Shown piece after piece: positions 55,125 to 64,000 of a stretch of DNA of 64,000 bases. The first letter of the stretch is position 1; each line of letters begins with the position of its first letter. The notes beneath the pieces were generated by a model. It ran no database searches. It saw only the letters and a list, made by a program, of their open reading frames with translations, and had not been told where the DNA came from. This DNA is from Limnephilus marmoratus (Eukaryota; Arthropoda; Insecta; Trichoptera; Limnephilidae): contig OU862908.1 of assembly GCA_917880885.1 (NCBI GenBank), positions 51,729,819-51,793,818 of the forward strand. Direction: 5' to 3'. Made by a program: the position numbers and the translations under genes.

Positions 55125-55258
55125 TCTCCTACTACCACCACAGTAGGCCGAAAATGTTGATTGAGTCGTGATGGAGGACTTAGCCAGCCGATGAATCGAA
55201 CACGGAACGCTTGGGTGGGACCGAAACGCGATGCCCATTCAACCACTGACCGGTCGGT
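55125..55258 (-). repeat. tRNA-derived SINE (head region)
   Basis: On the minus strand TGGTTGAATGGG fits the pol III A box (TRGYNNARNNGG), and about 40 bp later GTGTTCGATTC fits the B box. Then a non-tRNA body (GGCTGGCTAAGTCCTCCATC, CACTACTG-type sequence) follows. Probably a SINE, not a functional tRNA, since the arms do not pair well. Confidence 0.55.
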
Positions 55259-55359
55259 ATTTGTATACGTATGTAGGTTGTAGGTACATGTGTATAAAAT
55301 ACATATTAAAAAACTTGAATATTATTTTCGGTTCCGCGTCTTTTCATCACGCGACAAAA

Positions 55360-55635
55360 TATTCCCGGCAAAATCATCCCTCAACAAAACATCTACTAAA
55401 ACCTAACCTAACCTACCAAAAATGGGACAAAAATAATACATACATCCTATAAAGACAATAAATTGTTGTTCAAAAATGGTAAAATGGGACAAAAATAATA
55501 CAAATATCTTGTAAAAACAATAAATTATTGTTAAAAAATAGTAAAATGGTTCAAAAATAATACCGACATCCTTTAAAGTTAGGTTAGGTTAGGTTTTGTG
55601 GATATTTTGATTGAGGATGTTTTGTCCGTAGGAAA
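55360..55635. repeat. Inverted-repeat element with internal tandem units and TTAGG runs
   Basis: AAACCTAACCTAACC at about 55400 and GGTTAGGTTAGGTTTTG at about 55580 are the inner ends of imperfect inverted arms (CCCTCAACAAAACATC and GATTGAGGATGTTTTG outside). Between them about 2.5 units of 70 bp repeat (AAAATGGGACAAAAATAATAC). Confidence 0.6.
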
Positions 55636-55801
55636 CCCGCATTCCCATTGTTTTCAGTAGCCCACTTAAAATATTACTACGACCAAACCCAAAAATCATG
55701 CATGTTTATAGTGAGGAGTGTCAATTATGATTGTTTACTTTATAATAGACTACAAACATGTAATAATTATTGTATAAAAATAGATATCTCAAATAAATTC
55801 A

Positions 55802-56789
55802 ACGACTTCGAAAAGGAGGAGGTTCTCAATTCGACTGTATTTTTTATTTGATTTTATTTTATTTTTTTAAGTTTGTTACCTCAGATCTTTCGACTGGGTG
55901 AACCAATATTGATGATTCTTTTTTATTTGAAAGCTGGTGCTTCCCGTGTGGTCCCATTTTAATTTGATGAACTAAAAAGTAAAAAAAAATAATTTCGTAT
56001 TTTTCTACAACTTAATAATCAACTTAATTTTTCTACACATCAATATGTAGGTACGATAGTTATTTTTGAAGTCGGTGTCAGCCAAGGTAGGTTTGTAAAT
56101 ACATACATAGTTATAGGTGAGATGTTCTTGTGTCGCACGCGCGGGAGGGGGGCTGTCAAGTGAACACGCCGGGCCGGGTACCTTGGCTGACACCGACTCC
56201 AAAAATAACAATCGTACCTACATATTCATGAGTAGAAAAAGTAAGTTGATTATTAAGTTGTAGAAGAATACGAAATTATTTTTTTACTTTTTAGTGCATT
56301 TTTTGAAGTCGTTTTTTTGTTTTGTTAAAATTTTTTGATTTTTAGTGAATCTGAAGTACACTAACTAATTCGATTAAGATTCGGCCGAGTATCGTTAATT
56401 TGCTCTTAAGAATTGAAGAGTTCCGTTACTTTGTCATGGATCCCATAATCAGAACCTAACCAAACACTCATAAAATTACCCTTGAAGTACATCCTTTCCA
56501 ATAAAAAAAAATCATCGAAATCAGTTGGCGTGATATTGAGTTATTCGTCCATTTGTCGCGCACATACTTCATGCAAAGTTAAGACTTATATGATTTTCTC
56601 ATGGATGCCATTGTCAGAACTAGACCAAATTAAAAAGGGGGTACACGGGAAGCACCAGCTTTCAAATACAAAAAGAATCATCAATATCGGTTCACCCAGT
56701 CGAAAGTTCTGAGGTAACAAACATAAAAAAAAAAAAAATACAGTCGAATTGAGAACCTCCTCCTTTTCGACTCATCCTTTTCGAAGTCG
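55802..56789. mobile_element. Large nested fold-back element
   Basis: Outer arms of about 160 bp (ACGACTTCGAAAAGGAGGAG, TCTTTCGACTGGGTGAACC, GAAAGCTGGTGCTTCCCGTG) are mirrored at 56640-56789. A second palindrome, 55974-56294, lies within (GTCGGTGTCAGCCAAGGTA mirrored by TACCTTGGCTGACACCGAC). Loop of the inner palindrome is GC-rich (CGCACGCGCGGGAGGGGGGC). Non-coding; the 149-codon minus frame at 56681 is incidental. Confidence 0.75.
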
Positions 56790-57094
56790 TTTAAAAAATA
56801 AAAATGAGAAGGGGTTGTAACAATTTTTTTGCAAGTGAATATTAAAAGCGAAGTGCGGGAATTTTTCAGATTTCCACTATAATAGATTCCAAGAGAGGTA
56901 ACGTAAAGAAAGGTTCCGAGAAGTTCCAAGCATTTCTGTTTACTAAGAGCTACAATAAATATTGAATTGCAAGAAAGTGAATAATTAAATAAAGAGATGT
57001 TAAAAGAAACATGACGTCTTTTACAAGGAAGCCAGAAGAAAAACCAAGAACACTCAATAAACTTGAAGTTTGTTTCATTTCGCAATTCAATTTG

Positions 57095-57482
57095 TGAGGT
57101 GGATATAAGTACCGCCGCCCCGGGAACCATTTATTGGATAATCTACACCTCTCTACGGGTCACGGGACGCGTTTTTCCATATACTGCGTGGCGGGCCGGA
57201 TCGGGAGACGGCTTTGGTAGACCCTCTGACCTCTTCAGCTGGTCTTCCTCGAGCCATCGTCTTACACCGTAGCGGGAGGGTATACGTCATACCTCAGTCA
57301 CTCCTGGACACATTGATCCCTAGATTCATACCCACCCCTCATAACTTTTTCCTTCCCAAAACGTCCTCTCCTTCCTCTCCTTAAAAAGACTCTCCACACA
57401 GTATCTTCGAATTTGCCACAGGCCCTGAGGGAAAATATTTTCCTTACGGGCCTCCTAAGTGGGGTTAATGTATATAAAATAA
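57095..57482 (+). repeat. Family Z SINE-like element, copy Z8 (long variant, internal deletion)
   Basis: GAGGTGGATATAAGTACCGCC, GAACCATTTATTGGATAAT, then GGCGGGCCGGATCGGGAGAC, CTCGAGCCATCGTCTTACAC, and the 3' hairpin GGCCCTGAGGGAAAATATTT. Lacks the GGTTCGCTACG block. Confidence 0.75.
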
Positions 57483-57540
57483 AAACAGATTCAAACAACT
57501 CAGCTAAAAATTACAATCTAAAGTTCAATAACCGACAAAT

Positions 57541-57616
57541 TTTTCGTTATTTTTTTTGGGGTGTTATGCCGTGTTGTATTACACGGCATAACACCCCAAA
57601 AACAAATAACGAAAAT
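57541..57616. mobile_element. Small palindromic element
   Basis: GGGGTGTTATGCCGTGTTG and ACACGGCATAACACCCC form the core of 76-bp inverted arms ending TTTTCGTTATTT...AATAACGAAAAT. A half-copy is near 37949. Confidence 0.7.
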
Positions 57617-57619
57617 GCT

Positions 57620-58044
57620 TTTGGCCGTGAAAATCTTAAAACTTAACAGACAAATTTATTTATACATTTTTCCACTGGCTGATGGAAATTCTTCTTGAAT
57701 GGCTTACTTAATAATTTTACGTATTCATGAGATTTCTTAGTAAAATGAACAATTTATCTTTTCAAATCTTAATGACATATTTAGTTATTCTCTTGTGCGT
57801 TATTCAGAAATGAGGTATTCGACCTTTATAACATCAAAGAAAACTTTTAATTTTGACGAAACGAATCAGGAAACAGGTTCGGGTACATCTTTATGGAAAT
57901 ACTGGAGATTTCAATTGACAACAACTCGATTTATTTCCACTGAGTTTTCTTGGTTCTAGCCCAGGAAGCATAAAATAAGCAGGTACATAACTTTTAATGT
58001 CAACTAATCAGAGGGTCAGGACCATAGGATAAAGAATATCAAAA
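57620..58044. other. No gene seen
   Basis: AT-rich; nothing recognised. Confidence 0.5.
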
Positions 58045-58170
58045 TAAGTGCCTTGTGGGCGTGTTTCGTGATCCAATTATAGGCATAATTTCGGCCTATA
58101 TTTTTATACAAAACTGTATTTCACAATGATTACAAAATTCAAATGGGATGGCAATATACAATTTCAGGCA
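58045..58170 (+). repeat. Paralogous empty site of the LTR element
   Basis: GGGCGTGTTTCGTGATCCAA...AAATTCAAATGGGATGGCAA...CAGGCAAG aligns with 13849-13911 joined to 18942-18980. No LTR sequence is present here, so this repeat copy shows the pre-insertion state. Confidence 0.5.
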
Positions 58171-58266
58171 AGTGTAAGAGAAAGGCCGCTTGCTAAATGG
58201 TCTAGAAAAAAAAGGTACTAAGCCACTGGCATATTGTCGCATTCAATTGTCATATAACCGCATTGC

Positions 58267-58385
58267 AATGGTACCGCCGCCCGAGGAACCATTTAAAGAC
58301 CCTCCACACAGCATCCCCAAAGATGATATAGGCCCTGAGGGGAATTATTGTCCTCAGGGCTTCCTGTATGAAACTAGTGTAAAAA
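58267..58385 (+). repeat. Family Z SINE-like element, copy Z9 (ends only)
   Basis: GGTACCGCCGCCCGAGGAACC ATTTA is joined directly to AAGACCCTCCACACAGCATC and the 3' hairpin. A 5' scrap fused to the LINE-shared tail by a large internal deletion. Confidence 0.75.
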
Positions 58386-58577
58386 AACATTTCAAATTTG
58401 TACGGAAGACACTTCTAGTGTTAGTTTCTTTATTCTATGATTAGGACGTTATTAGGAACTTCCAATTAATTTTATTGGAAAGGATAATTTAAATAACTGT
58501 ACATTTTTAAAATTATAAGATTTTACAAGCCATTAAACAAATTAGGAGAAAATACTTAAATAATACCGCAAGAGTTA

Positions 58578-58735
58578 GCCTGGCCGCACACATCAGATTT
58601 TTCCATCCTATTGTCTGATCAGACAAAAATCGATTCGAAACCCGATTGGTTATAATACCGGGGTCACGCCTATTGTCCAATCGATTTTTGTCTGATCAGA
58701 CAATCGGATGGAAAAATATGATGTTTGCGGCGTGC
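58578..58735. mobile_element. TA-flanked hairpin MITE (158 bp)
   Basis: Arms of about 55 bp: CATCAGATTTTTCCATCC, TTGTCTGATCAGACAA and AAAATCGATT, mirrored on the right. TA at 58576-58577 and 58736-58737. Confidence 0.75.
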
Positions 58736-58739
58736 CTAA

Positions 58740-60099
58740 ATCTTCCAAACGAAACATGTTACACAATTATACAAATTTCAATTAGAGAGAAGAATACGAG
58801 AAAATCTGTAGCTGAAAAATTTCTCGAACGATAAAATATGGCGTCAAGAAAATTGCACCACTATTATATTACCTATAAAGATTTTTTTAGGTCAAAGTAA
58901 TAATTTTGAGATTGCATAGTAATATCGTTTTTTTTAATGTGAATGATTGATTGTGAATTTTGATCGGTTTGAAATATCCATAAAACAATAAAAAAGTCAA
59001 TTGTACAATACTACAAAAAAGCGTGATGAAAATTAACTATCTTCACTATAAAGTAAAATAAAACTGTCGAAAGGTGAGCTCAGGCGTCTATAAATTTTAA
59101 CAACTTTTCAGTCAGAAATTTCAAGTGTAAAATATATTTAACTACTGTTATGAACATCGTTTCTATGAATTATGTACGACGGTCGAATTCTGATATTTTT
59201 ATTCATTCCTTTACGTCGTAAAACAGCTGAAGATAAATGTTTGAATTATGCGAAAATTGCTAAAAGAGATCGGATTATTTTTTATCACTAGAAATTACAG
59301 GGGCTGCCTTCAGAATTATAATACAGTATCCGAGTGTCTTTAAGTTACTACAAGAGGGTGTATAAATCTCTGTCAATGCGCGACAAAAAAATGATCGCAG
59401 TGAGAAAACGTTGATGGATCGAAGCCTATAAATAAACAGTTTGAAAGGGCACCCACGGGGCAGGGGGTTAGTAAATGACTTGGTCCGTCCCACCACCACC
59501 CACTGTCATCAGATAATTTAGTCCCGGTTTAGTGCCGACATCAATAGCCACATTATAAAGACAATTTAATCGCCGTCACTCTGAAACACTCGGCACTCTA
59601 TTATAGTCGATATAATGACTTGAATGTTGAGGAGATATCTTCAATTTTGAAGATATATTGGAGGCGGTTAGGGAAGACCAGGACTTGAGAAAGAAGATAA
59701 GAAGACCTTATACCCTTTTTAGTGGTTTAACATATCTGCTGTTCAAATATCTGCCGGTCCTTGCGGAAACAAAGCTTCATGACACGCATCAGGTTGGACG
59801 TTCAAGAACGGTAGATATTGTACAGTGTCGACCCAGTAAAAGGCCATAATTCAGAATCGAAATGGTATGTGAAATAGCTTTAGCTTTGTTTAATAATAGA
59901 TCTGAATGGTCAGATCAATGGTCAACTTCCCAACCTTCCTATTCCCCATTTCTTTAAATTTCGGGCAGTGGGGACTCACGTAAAGAAAAGGCGTCGAAAC
60001 TTCGTATTTAATATTAACTATCAACTTGACGTTAACACGCAGATATGTCCCAATCATTATCTTCCCTTTAATTTTCACACTTTTTTCAGCTTCATGACG
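58740..60099. other. No gene seen; family Y scrap at about 59893-59990
   Basis: TAGATCTGAATGGTCAGATC, CCAACCTTCCTATTCCCC and GTGGGGACTCACG resemble family Y. The rest is AT-rich with a GC-richer stretch at 59450-59600 and no supported frame. Confidence 0.45.
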
Positions 60100-60103
60100 T
60101 TAA

Positions 60104-60713
60104 GAGGGAATAACTATAACTAAATATGTCACTTTTAAATCAAATTTTAGACGTATTGGCTATTTTTTACAAAAAATTATAAATTGATTTCGAAAGTTTG
60201 TTCTTTTATCTAGTAAAGGAATGTTTTAAATTTTGAGAAAAAATGTTTATTCTTAGCATAATAAGGTTTTACCATAGGTCGTTGGCAGATTTTTAAATTT
60301 TCAAACAAAATTTTGTATTATACAACACACATTTCAAATCATATAATCATGCAGTAAAATAAATCAATAAAATATCTGAGAAAGCTAAGTTTCAGAATTT
60401 TAAATTTAGTTTAAATAAAATCATTAAAAAAAGATCCGGGCACGTGTTTTGTGACGAAAATACTTCAGTTTGGATAAAACATAATTACAAAAAGTACATA
60501 ATTTTAATAGTTTTATCATCACGCCTTTCAGCGTTTTTGGATGTAGGTATAAATTAATGCAAATTTTTAATGAAATAAAATCGATATTGAGTTATAATTT
60601 TAAAAAGCTGGTACGGAGAATAATTAATCTTTCTCATTGGAACCGCCTTGTACGATCGTAAGAACATCTTTCGACGAACTTTGGATTCTCGGCCGCAGGC
60701 AGGTTAAAGGCCC
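60104..60713. repeat. Family X non-autonomous DNA element, copy X3
   Basis: TTAA at 60100-60103 and 60714-60717. Starts GAGGGAATAACTATAAC, ends GGCAGGTTAAAGGCCC, with the X landmarks CCATAGGTCGTTGGCAGAT and TTTTATCATCACGCCTTTC. About 100 bp shorter than X2. Confidence 0.7.
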
Positions 60714-60719
60714 TTAACC

Positions 60720-61220
60720 AAAATGCGGATACCGCGTGGTAACCCAAAAACGAAATAAGACAAGACAGATAATATTCTTTGTAAGGCGACCTTAAAACTG
60801 CAAAATGTTCGATAATTAAACAACCCCAATATTTCCTCGACAAATAAATACACAAGCAAAACTTCAGACATTTTTTTTAATCGTATCCACTTCGTTGAAC
60901 CATGCTCGAATGCGTCGAGGTGAGTTTGTTGGCGCAGAGAACAACGGAACGATGAAATTAGCCTCGAAACTTTTCGCACAGTAACGTGGCCGAAACGGCC
61001 AGGAGCTTAGGGCCGGTTGTATCTGGTTCAGAAGTCAGTATTTTTAGAACTGCGACGGCAAACTATTCAACGTGTTACATCGGATCTGTTGGGTTCTAAT
61101 TTGGAAGCAGACGTCTCACCAGTTAGAAAATGGAATTCATTAAAAGCACGAGTAGAAATGAGAACGTAAACAGAAGCTTCAAATGTCAATGTTGGTTGTT
61201 TTAAAATTAGCTTAAGAGAT
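60720..61220. other. No gene seen
   Basis: Overlapping minus frames (73 and 91 codons) lack domains. Confidence 0.45.
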
Positions 61221-61221
61221 T

Positions 61222-61450
61222 AAAATGGCCTAAGAAATTTAATTAGCTAAAGAAATTTAATTAGCTAAAGAAATTTAATTAGCTAAAGAAATTTAATTAG
61301 CTAAAGAAATTTAATTAGCTAAAGAAATTTAATTAGCTAAAGAAATTTAATTAGCTAAAGAAATTTAATTAGCTAAAGAAATTTAATTAGATTAAGAAAT
61401 TTAATTAGATTAAGAAATTTTATTAGATTTAGAGGAAGATTAAGAAATTC
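61222..61450 (+). repeat. 18-bp minisatellite (AAAGAAATTTAATTAGCT)n
   Basis: About nine nearly exact 18-bp units at 61236-61392, followed by diverged AAGAAATTTAATTAGATT units. Confidence 0.9.
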
Positions 61451-61739
61451 AGTTTAAGTATCTAAATTTAATTTGTTAAAGAAAATAAATTAGATTAAGA
61501 TTTTATTAGTTTAAGAAATATAACTAGCTTAAGAAAAACATATCCAAACAGGTAAGAATGAAAAAATTAAGATTAAGAATCAAAAAAATATTAAATATGG
61601 GTCAAAAAAATTATCAAAACAGTTAACGGTAATTTACTTTTATTAATAGTTAGTTAAAAAGAATGAATTACAAATATTATAATGCAATCATTTGATCACA
61701 CGTGAGAAGAGAACCTTTACACATTATAAATTAAAGTCC

Positions 61740-62345
61740 TCCACCGCATCTGCCTGTCTGTTCGCGACAAACTCAAAAGCTACTGAACGAAACTAATCAC
61801 ACTATTTATTGGTGAAAACGGGTTTTCATGCGGATTTCACCAATAGACAGTGTGATTCATGAGGAAGGTTTAGGTATATAATTTGTCAAGGTTTTGTGTA
61901 ACAATTTACATAAAACCTTGACAAATTATATACCTAAACCTTCCTCACGAATCACACTGTCTATTGGTGAAAACCGCATGAAAATCCGTTTTCACCAATA
62001 GATAGTGTGATTGATAGGTAGGACCAATGATAGGTTTTGTGTAACAATTTACACAAAACCTTGACAAATTATATACCTAAACCTTCCTCATGAATCACAC
62101 TGCCTCATAAAATATTGCCTATTATATATTTCACCCAATGGTGAAATATACTTCACTACAATATATAAAGGAGAATGTCTGTATGTGGAGGACGAGCGGG
62201 CCGGCAAGCGGGCGGTGTGGATTTGATTTGTATGCAAAATAACAGATGGCAGTGTGAGTTAATTTATCAAAAAAACACTTGGTTATAAGGATAATCATTC
62301 AGTAGATGGCATTGTGTTTCGTTAGCCACATCAACGCTTGGCCGG
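61740..62345 (-). repeat. Family H copy expanded into palindromes
   Basis: The arm GTGTGATTCATGAGGAAGG, TTTAGGTATATAATTTGTCA, AGGTTTTGTGTAA occurs at 61849-61903, inverted at about 61906-61965, and inverted again at about 62040-62100. Each is joined to ATTGGTGAAAAC...GTTTTCACCAAT. The far end (62310-62345) carries CGTTAGCCACATCAACG, the family H start. Possibly two elements joined near 62150. Confidence 0.55.
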
Positions 62346-62349
62346 GTTA

Positions 62350-64000
62350 GTTAGCTTTAGATATATTAAAATGTATGATCGGGTAAGAAACGTGGAGATT
62401 CAAAACAAGAGGAACGTCACTGTCACAGAAAAAAAAATATTTACAGTACGTAGAACCTCCTCTTTATACATGTCGCAGGCAGATCATGATCCTCCTCAGG
62501 CACTTTACGATGTGGTTAGGCACATCATGATCTGCCTGATTTTACGATCGGCCTACGACATACACATACCAACTCTCTAAATCTACGTAAAACTCTTGGA
62601 AGAAAAGTTCACTAAATTATTACACAAAAATGCTTCATGCAAAACACCTTGAAAATTGTTTTCCATAATAGTCTACAAAGGAAAGATATTGAGATGAATA
62701 GAACGAATAAAAATAGGTATGCGAATACAAAGAGCAATTGAAAAATATTTACGACTTACACACGGGAAAGTAAAAAAGCACGAAGTATAGTAATACTCCT
62801 TTCCCGTTGGCGGTAATTTCGGAATGCTTTCTATGGCTATGAGGTTATTTTTTATAGTGTTAGTAAAAATACTTGTTTTGGGTTCTCTTAATAATGCCAC
62901 TATCATATAGAAAAAAATACAGTAGCGTGCTAAAGTAATATGCCCCACGCGCCCCGTGACAAACCCATTAGACTGATTAAAATAGGAGAATTCATGAATT
63001 TCAGCCCAACAAACCAGGGCTAATTGAAACGAAGCGACATATGAAAGCTTTTATGGTTTTCGCTGTCAATCCCGACTTCATTGTTGTCATCATAACATTT
63101 TACAACGACGCGTGACGTTAAAAAAGGAGGCTTTTGAAATGTGGACCCTAAGGAAAATGGGAAAGTGTTCGAAACAATTTTTTTTTTTTAATTTTTAAAT
63201 TTTTTTTTTTTTTTTTATGTGACACCTCACAAGAGCGCCCCAGTCTGTACAGAGAAAAGACAGAGAAACTATATCGCCCCCAGTTTGGCAGCGTTGTGAG
63301 GCGGGTTAAGGTAGGAACTGTATAAAGGGATTTATTAACCCCTCGGGCTGATTTGTTCACTTTTCGGAACTACCGACTGGTCTCATAAAAATCGTCGTGT
63401 CTCAAGGGAGACACGACGATTTCTAAGTAAGGACTTTCATGGTTAGAAACGATCTAAACGGTTTTAGAAAGAGAAATCTAAAAGTTAACCACAAAATAAT
63501 AAAAATCTACATCTTCATGTTTTTCTCCAAAGTTTCCGACCGAAATTCTAAAAAAAAATTTTACTTCGTGAATTTTTTATTAATTATTTTTACATGAAAT
63601 GACAAAAGAGTGAGCAATAAATAACGTTTGTAATACATTTGTCTAATAAGGTAGAAGTTTTCATATTTTTTCGTTATCAGAAATTTTAGTTAGAAAAGTA
63701 TGTCATTTTTTAAACTTTTCAAAGTTTGCTTTCAATAATTTTGTATTTAAAAAAAAAAACTACATGGTCATTTCTATCAATAAAATTTGAAAGCGTATTT
63801 CATCACCTTTCAAAAACAGTGTTTATTTTTCGGATACGTTCACAAATATTTCATTTATTGGGATTTTATTGCAACTCAAACTTACGAATACCCACAGTAA
63901 CAACAAAATGCACTATTCTACTGCAGCATTCATAAGCGGAACTACATTGCCCACTCTCCGATACAACGATTTCACACTATGGGAAATCAGTACTTTGTTG
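62350..64000. other. No gene seen; two hairpins
   Basis: CAGGCAGATCATGAT (62476-62490) is mirrored at 62524-62538. AAATCGTCGTGTCTC (63389-63403) and GAGACACGACGATTT (63408-63422) are a perfect 15-bp hairpin with loop AAGG. A T-rich tract at 63179-63216 followed by ATGTGACACCTCAC may be an old retroposon tail. Confidence 0.5.

Noticed and set aside
61222..61450. CRISPR-like regular repeat array
   Set aside because: Uniform 18-bp tandem units without spacers, in a eukaryotic repeat context; simply a minisatellite.

Overview
This is AT-rich, intron-like nuclear DNA from an insect, most likely a lepidopteran. The evidence is a dense mosaic of eukaryotic transposable elements, short runs of the insect telomere-type pentamer TTAGG, canonical GT/AG splice sites, tRNA-like SINE heads, and a complete lack of bacterial gene organisation. 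The only host coding sequence I can support is one 190-bp GC-rich exon on the minus strand (10725-10914). Its peptide resembles the N-terminal segment of PDE5/PDE11-type cyclic-nucleotide phosphodiesterases. If that is right, most of the window is intronic or flanking DNA of that gene.

Layout. 1-10.6 kb: scattered repeats (family X at 0.4-1.0 kb, a hAT-like end, family F), a LINE with an intact reverse-transcriptase reading frame (4.1-6.0 kb, minus) and a Penelope-like (PLE) remnant. 10.6-11.3 kb: the host exon, with a LINE scrap about 20 bp beyond its splice donor and a minisatellite upstream of its acceptor. 13.9-18.9 kb: a complete but non-coding LTR retrotransposon with a 4-bp target-site duplication (TSD). 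19.4-25.4 kb: two head-to-head LINE copies, one of which is split by a 3,575-bp Mutator-like (MULE) DNA transposon that has long inverted repeats, a 9-bp TSD and an intact 470-aa FLYWCH/MULE transposase. 26-40 kb: SINE-like family Z, TTAA- and TA-flanked non-autonomous DNA elements, a PLE with an 18-bp TSD, and LINE tails. 40.7-41.8 kb: a PLE nested in a DNA element. 43-64 kb: family F, several MITEs, a 105-bp tandem array, a large nested fold-back element, further Z copies, a third family X copy, an 18-bp minisatellite and large palindromes.

How the parts relate. The LINE at 4.1-6.0 kb and the short Z elements share about 95 bp of 3' end, including a stem-loop, so the LINE enzyme may mobilise Z. 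The PLE copies carry hammerhead-ribozyme-like motifs next to their C-terminal reading frame. The MULE has all visible parts of an autonomous element: TIRs with subterminal repeats, TATA box, transposase and polyA signal. A paralogous empty site at about 58.05 kb supports the LTR element's boundaries. All coordinates and homologies come from reading the sequence; no database search was run.
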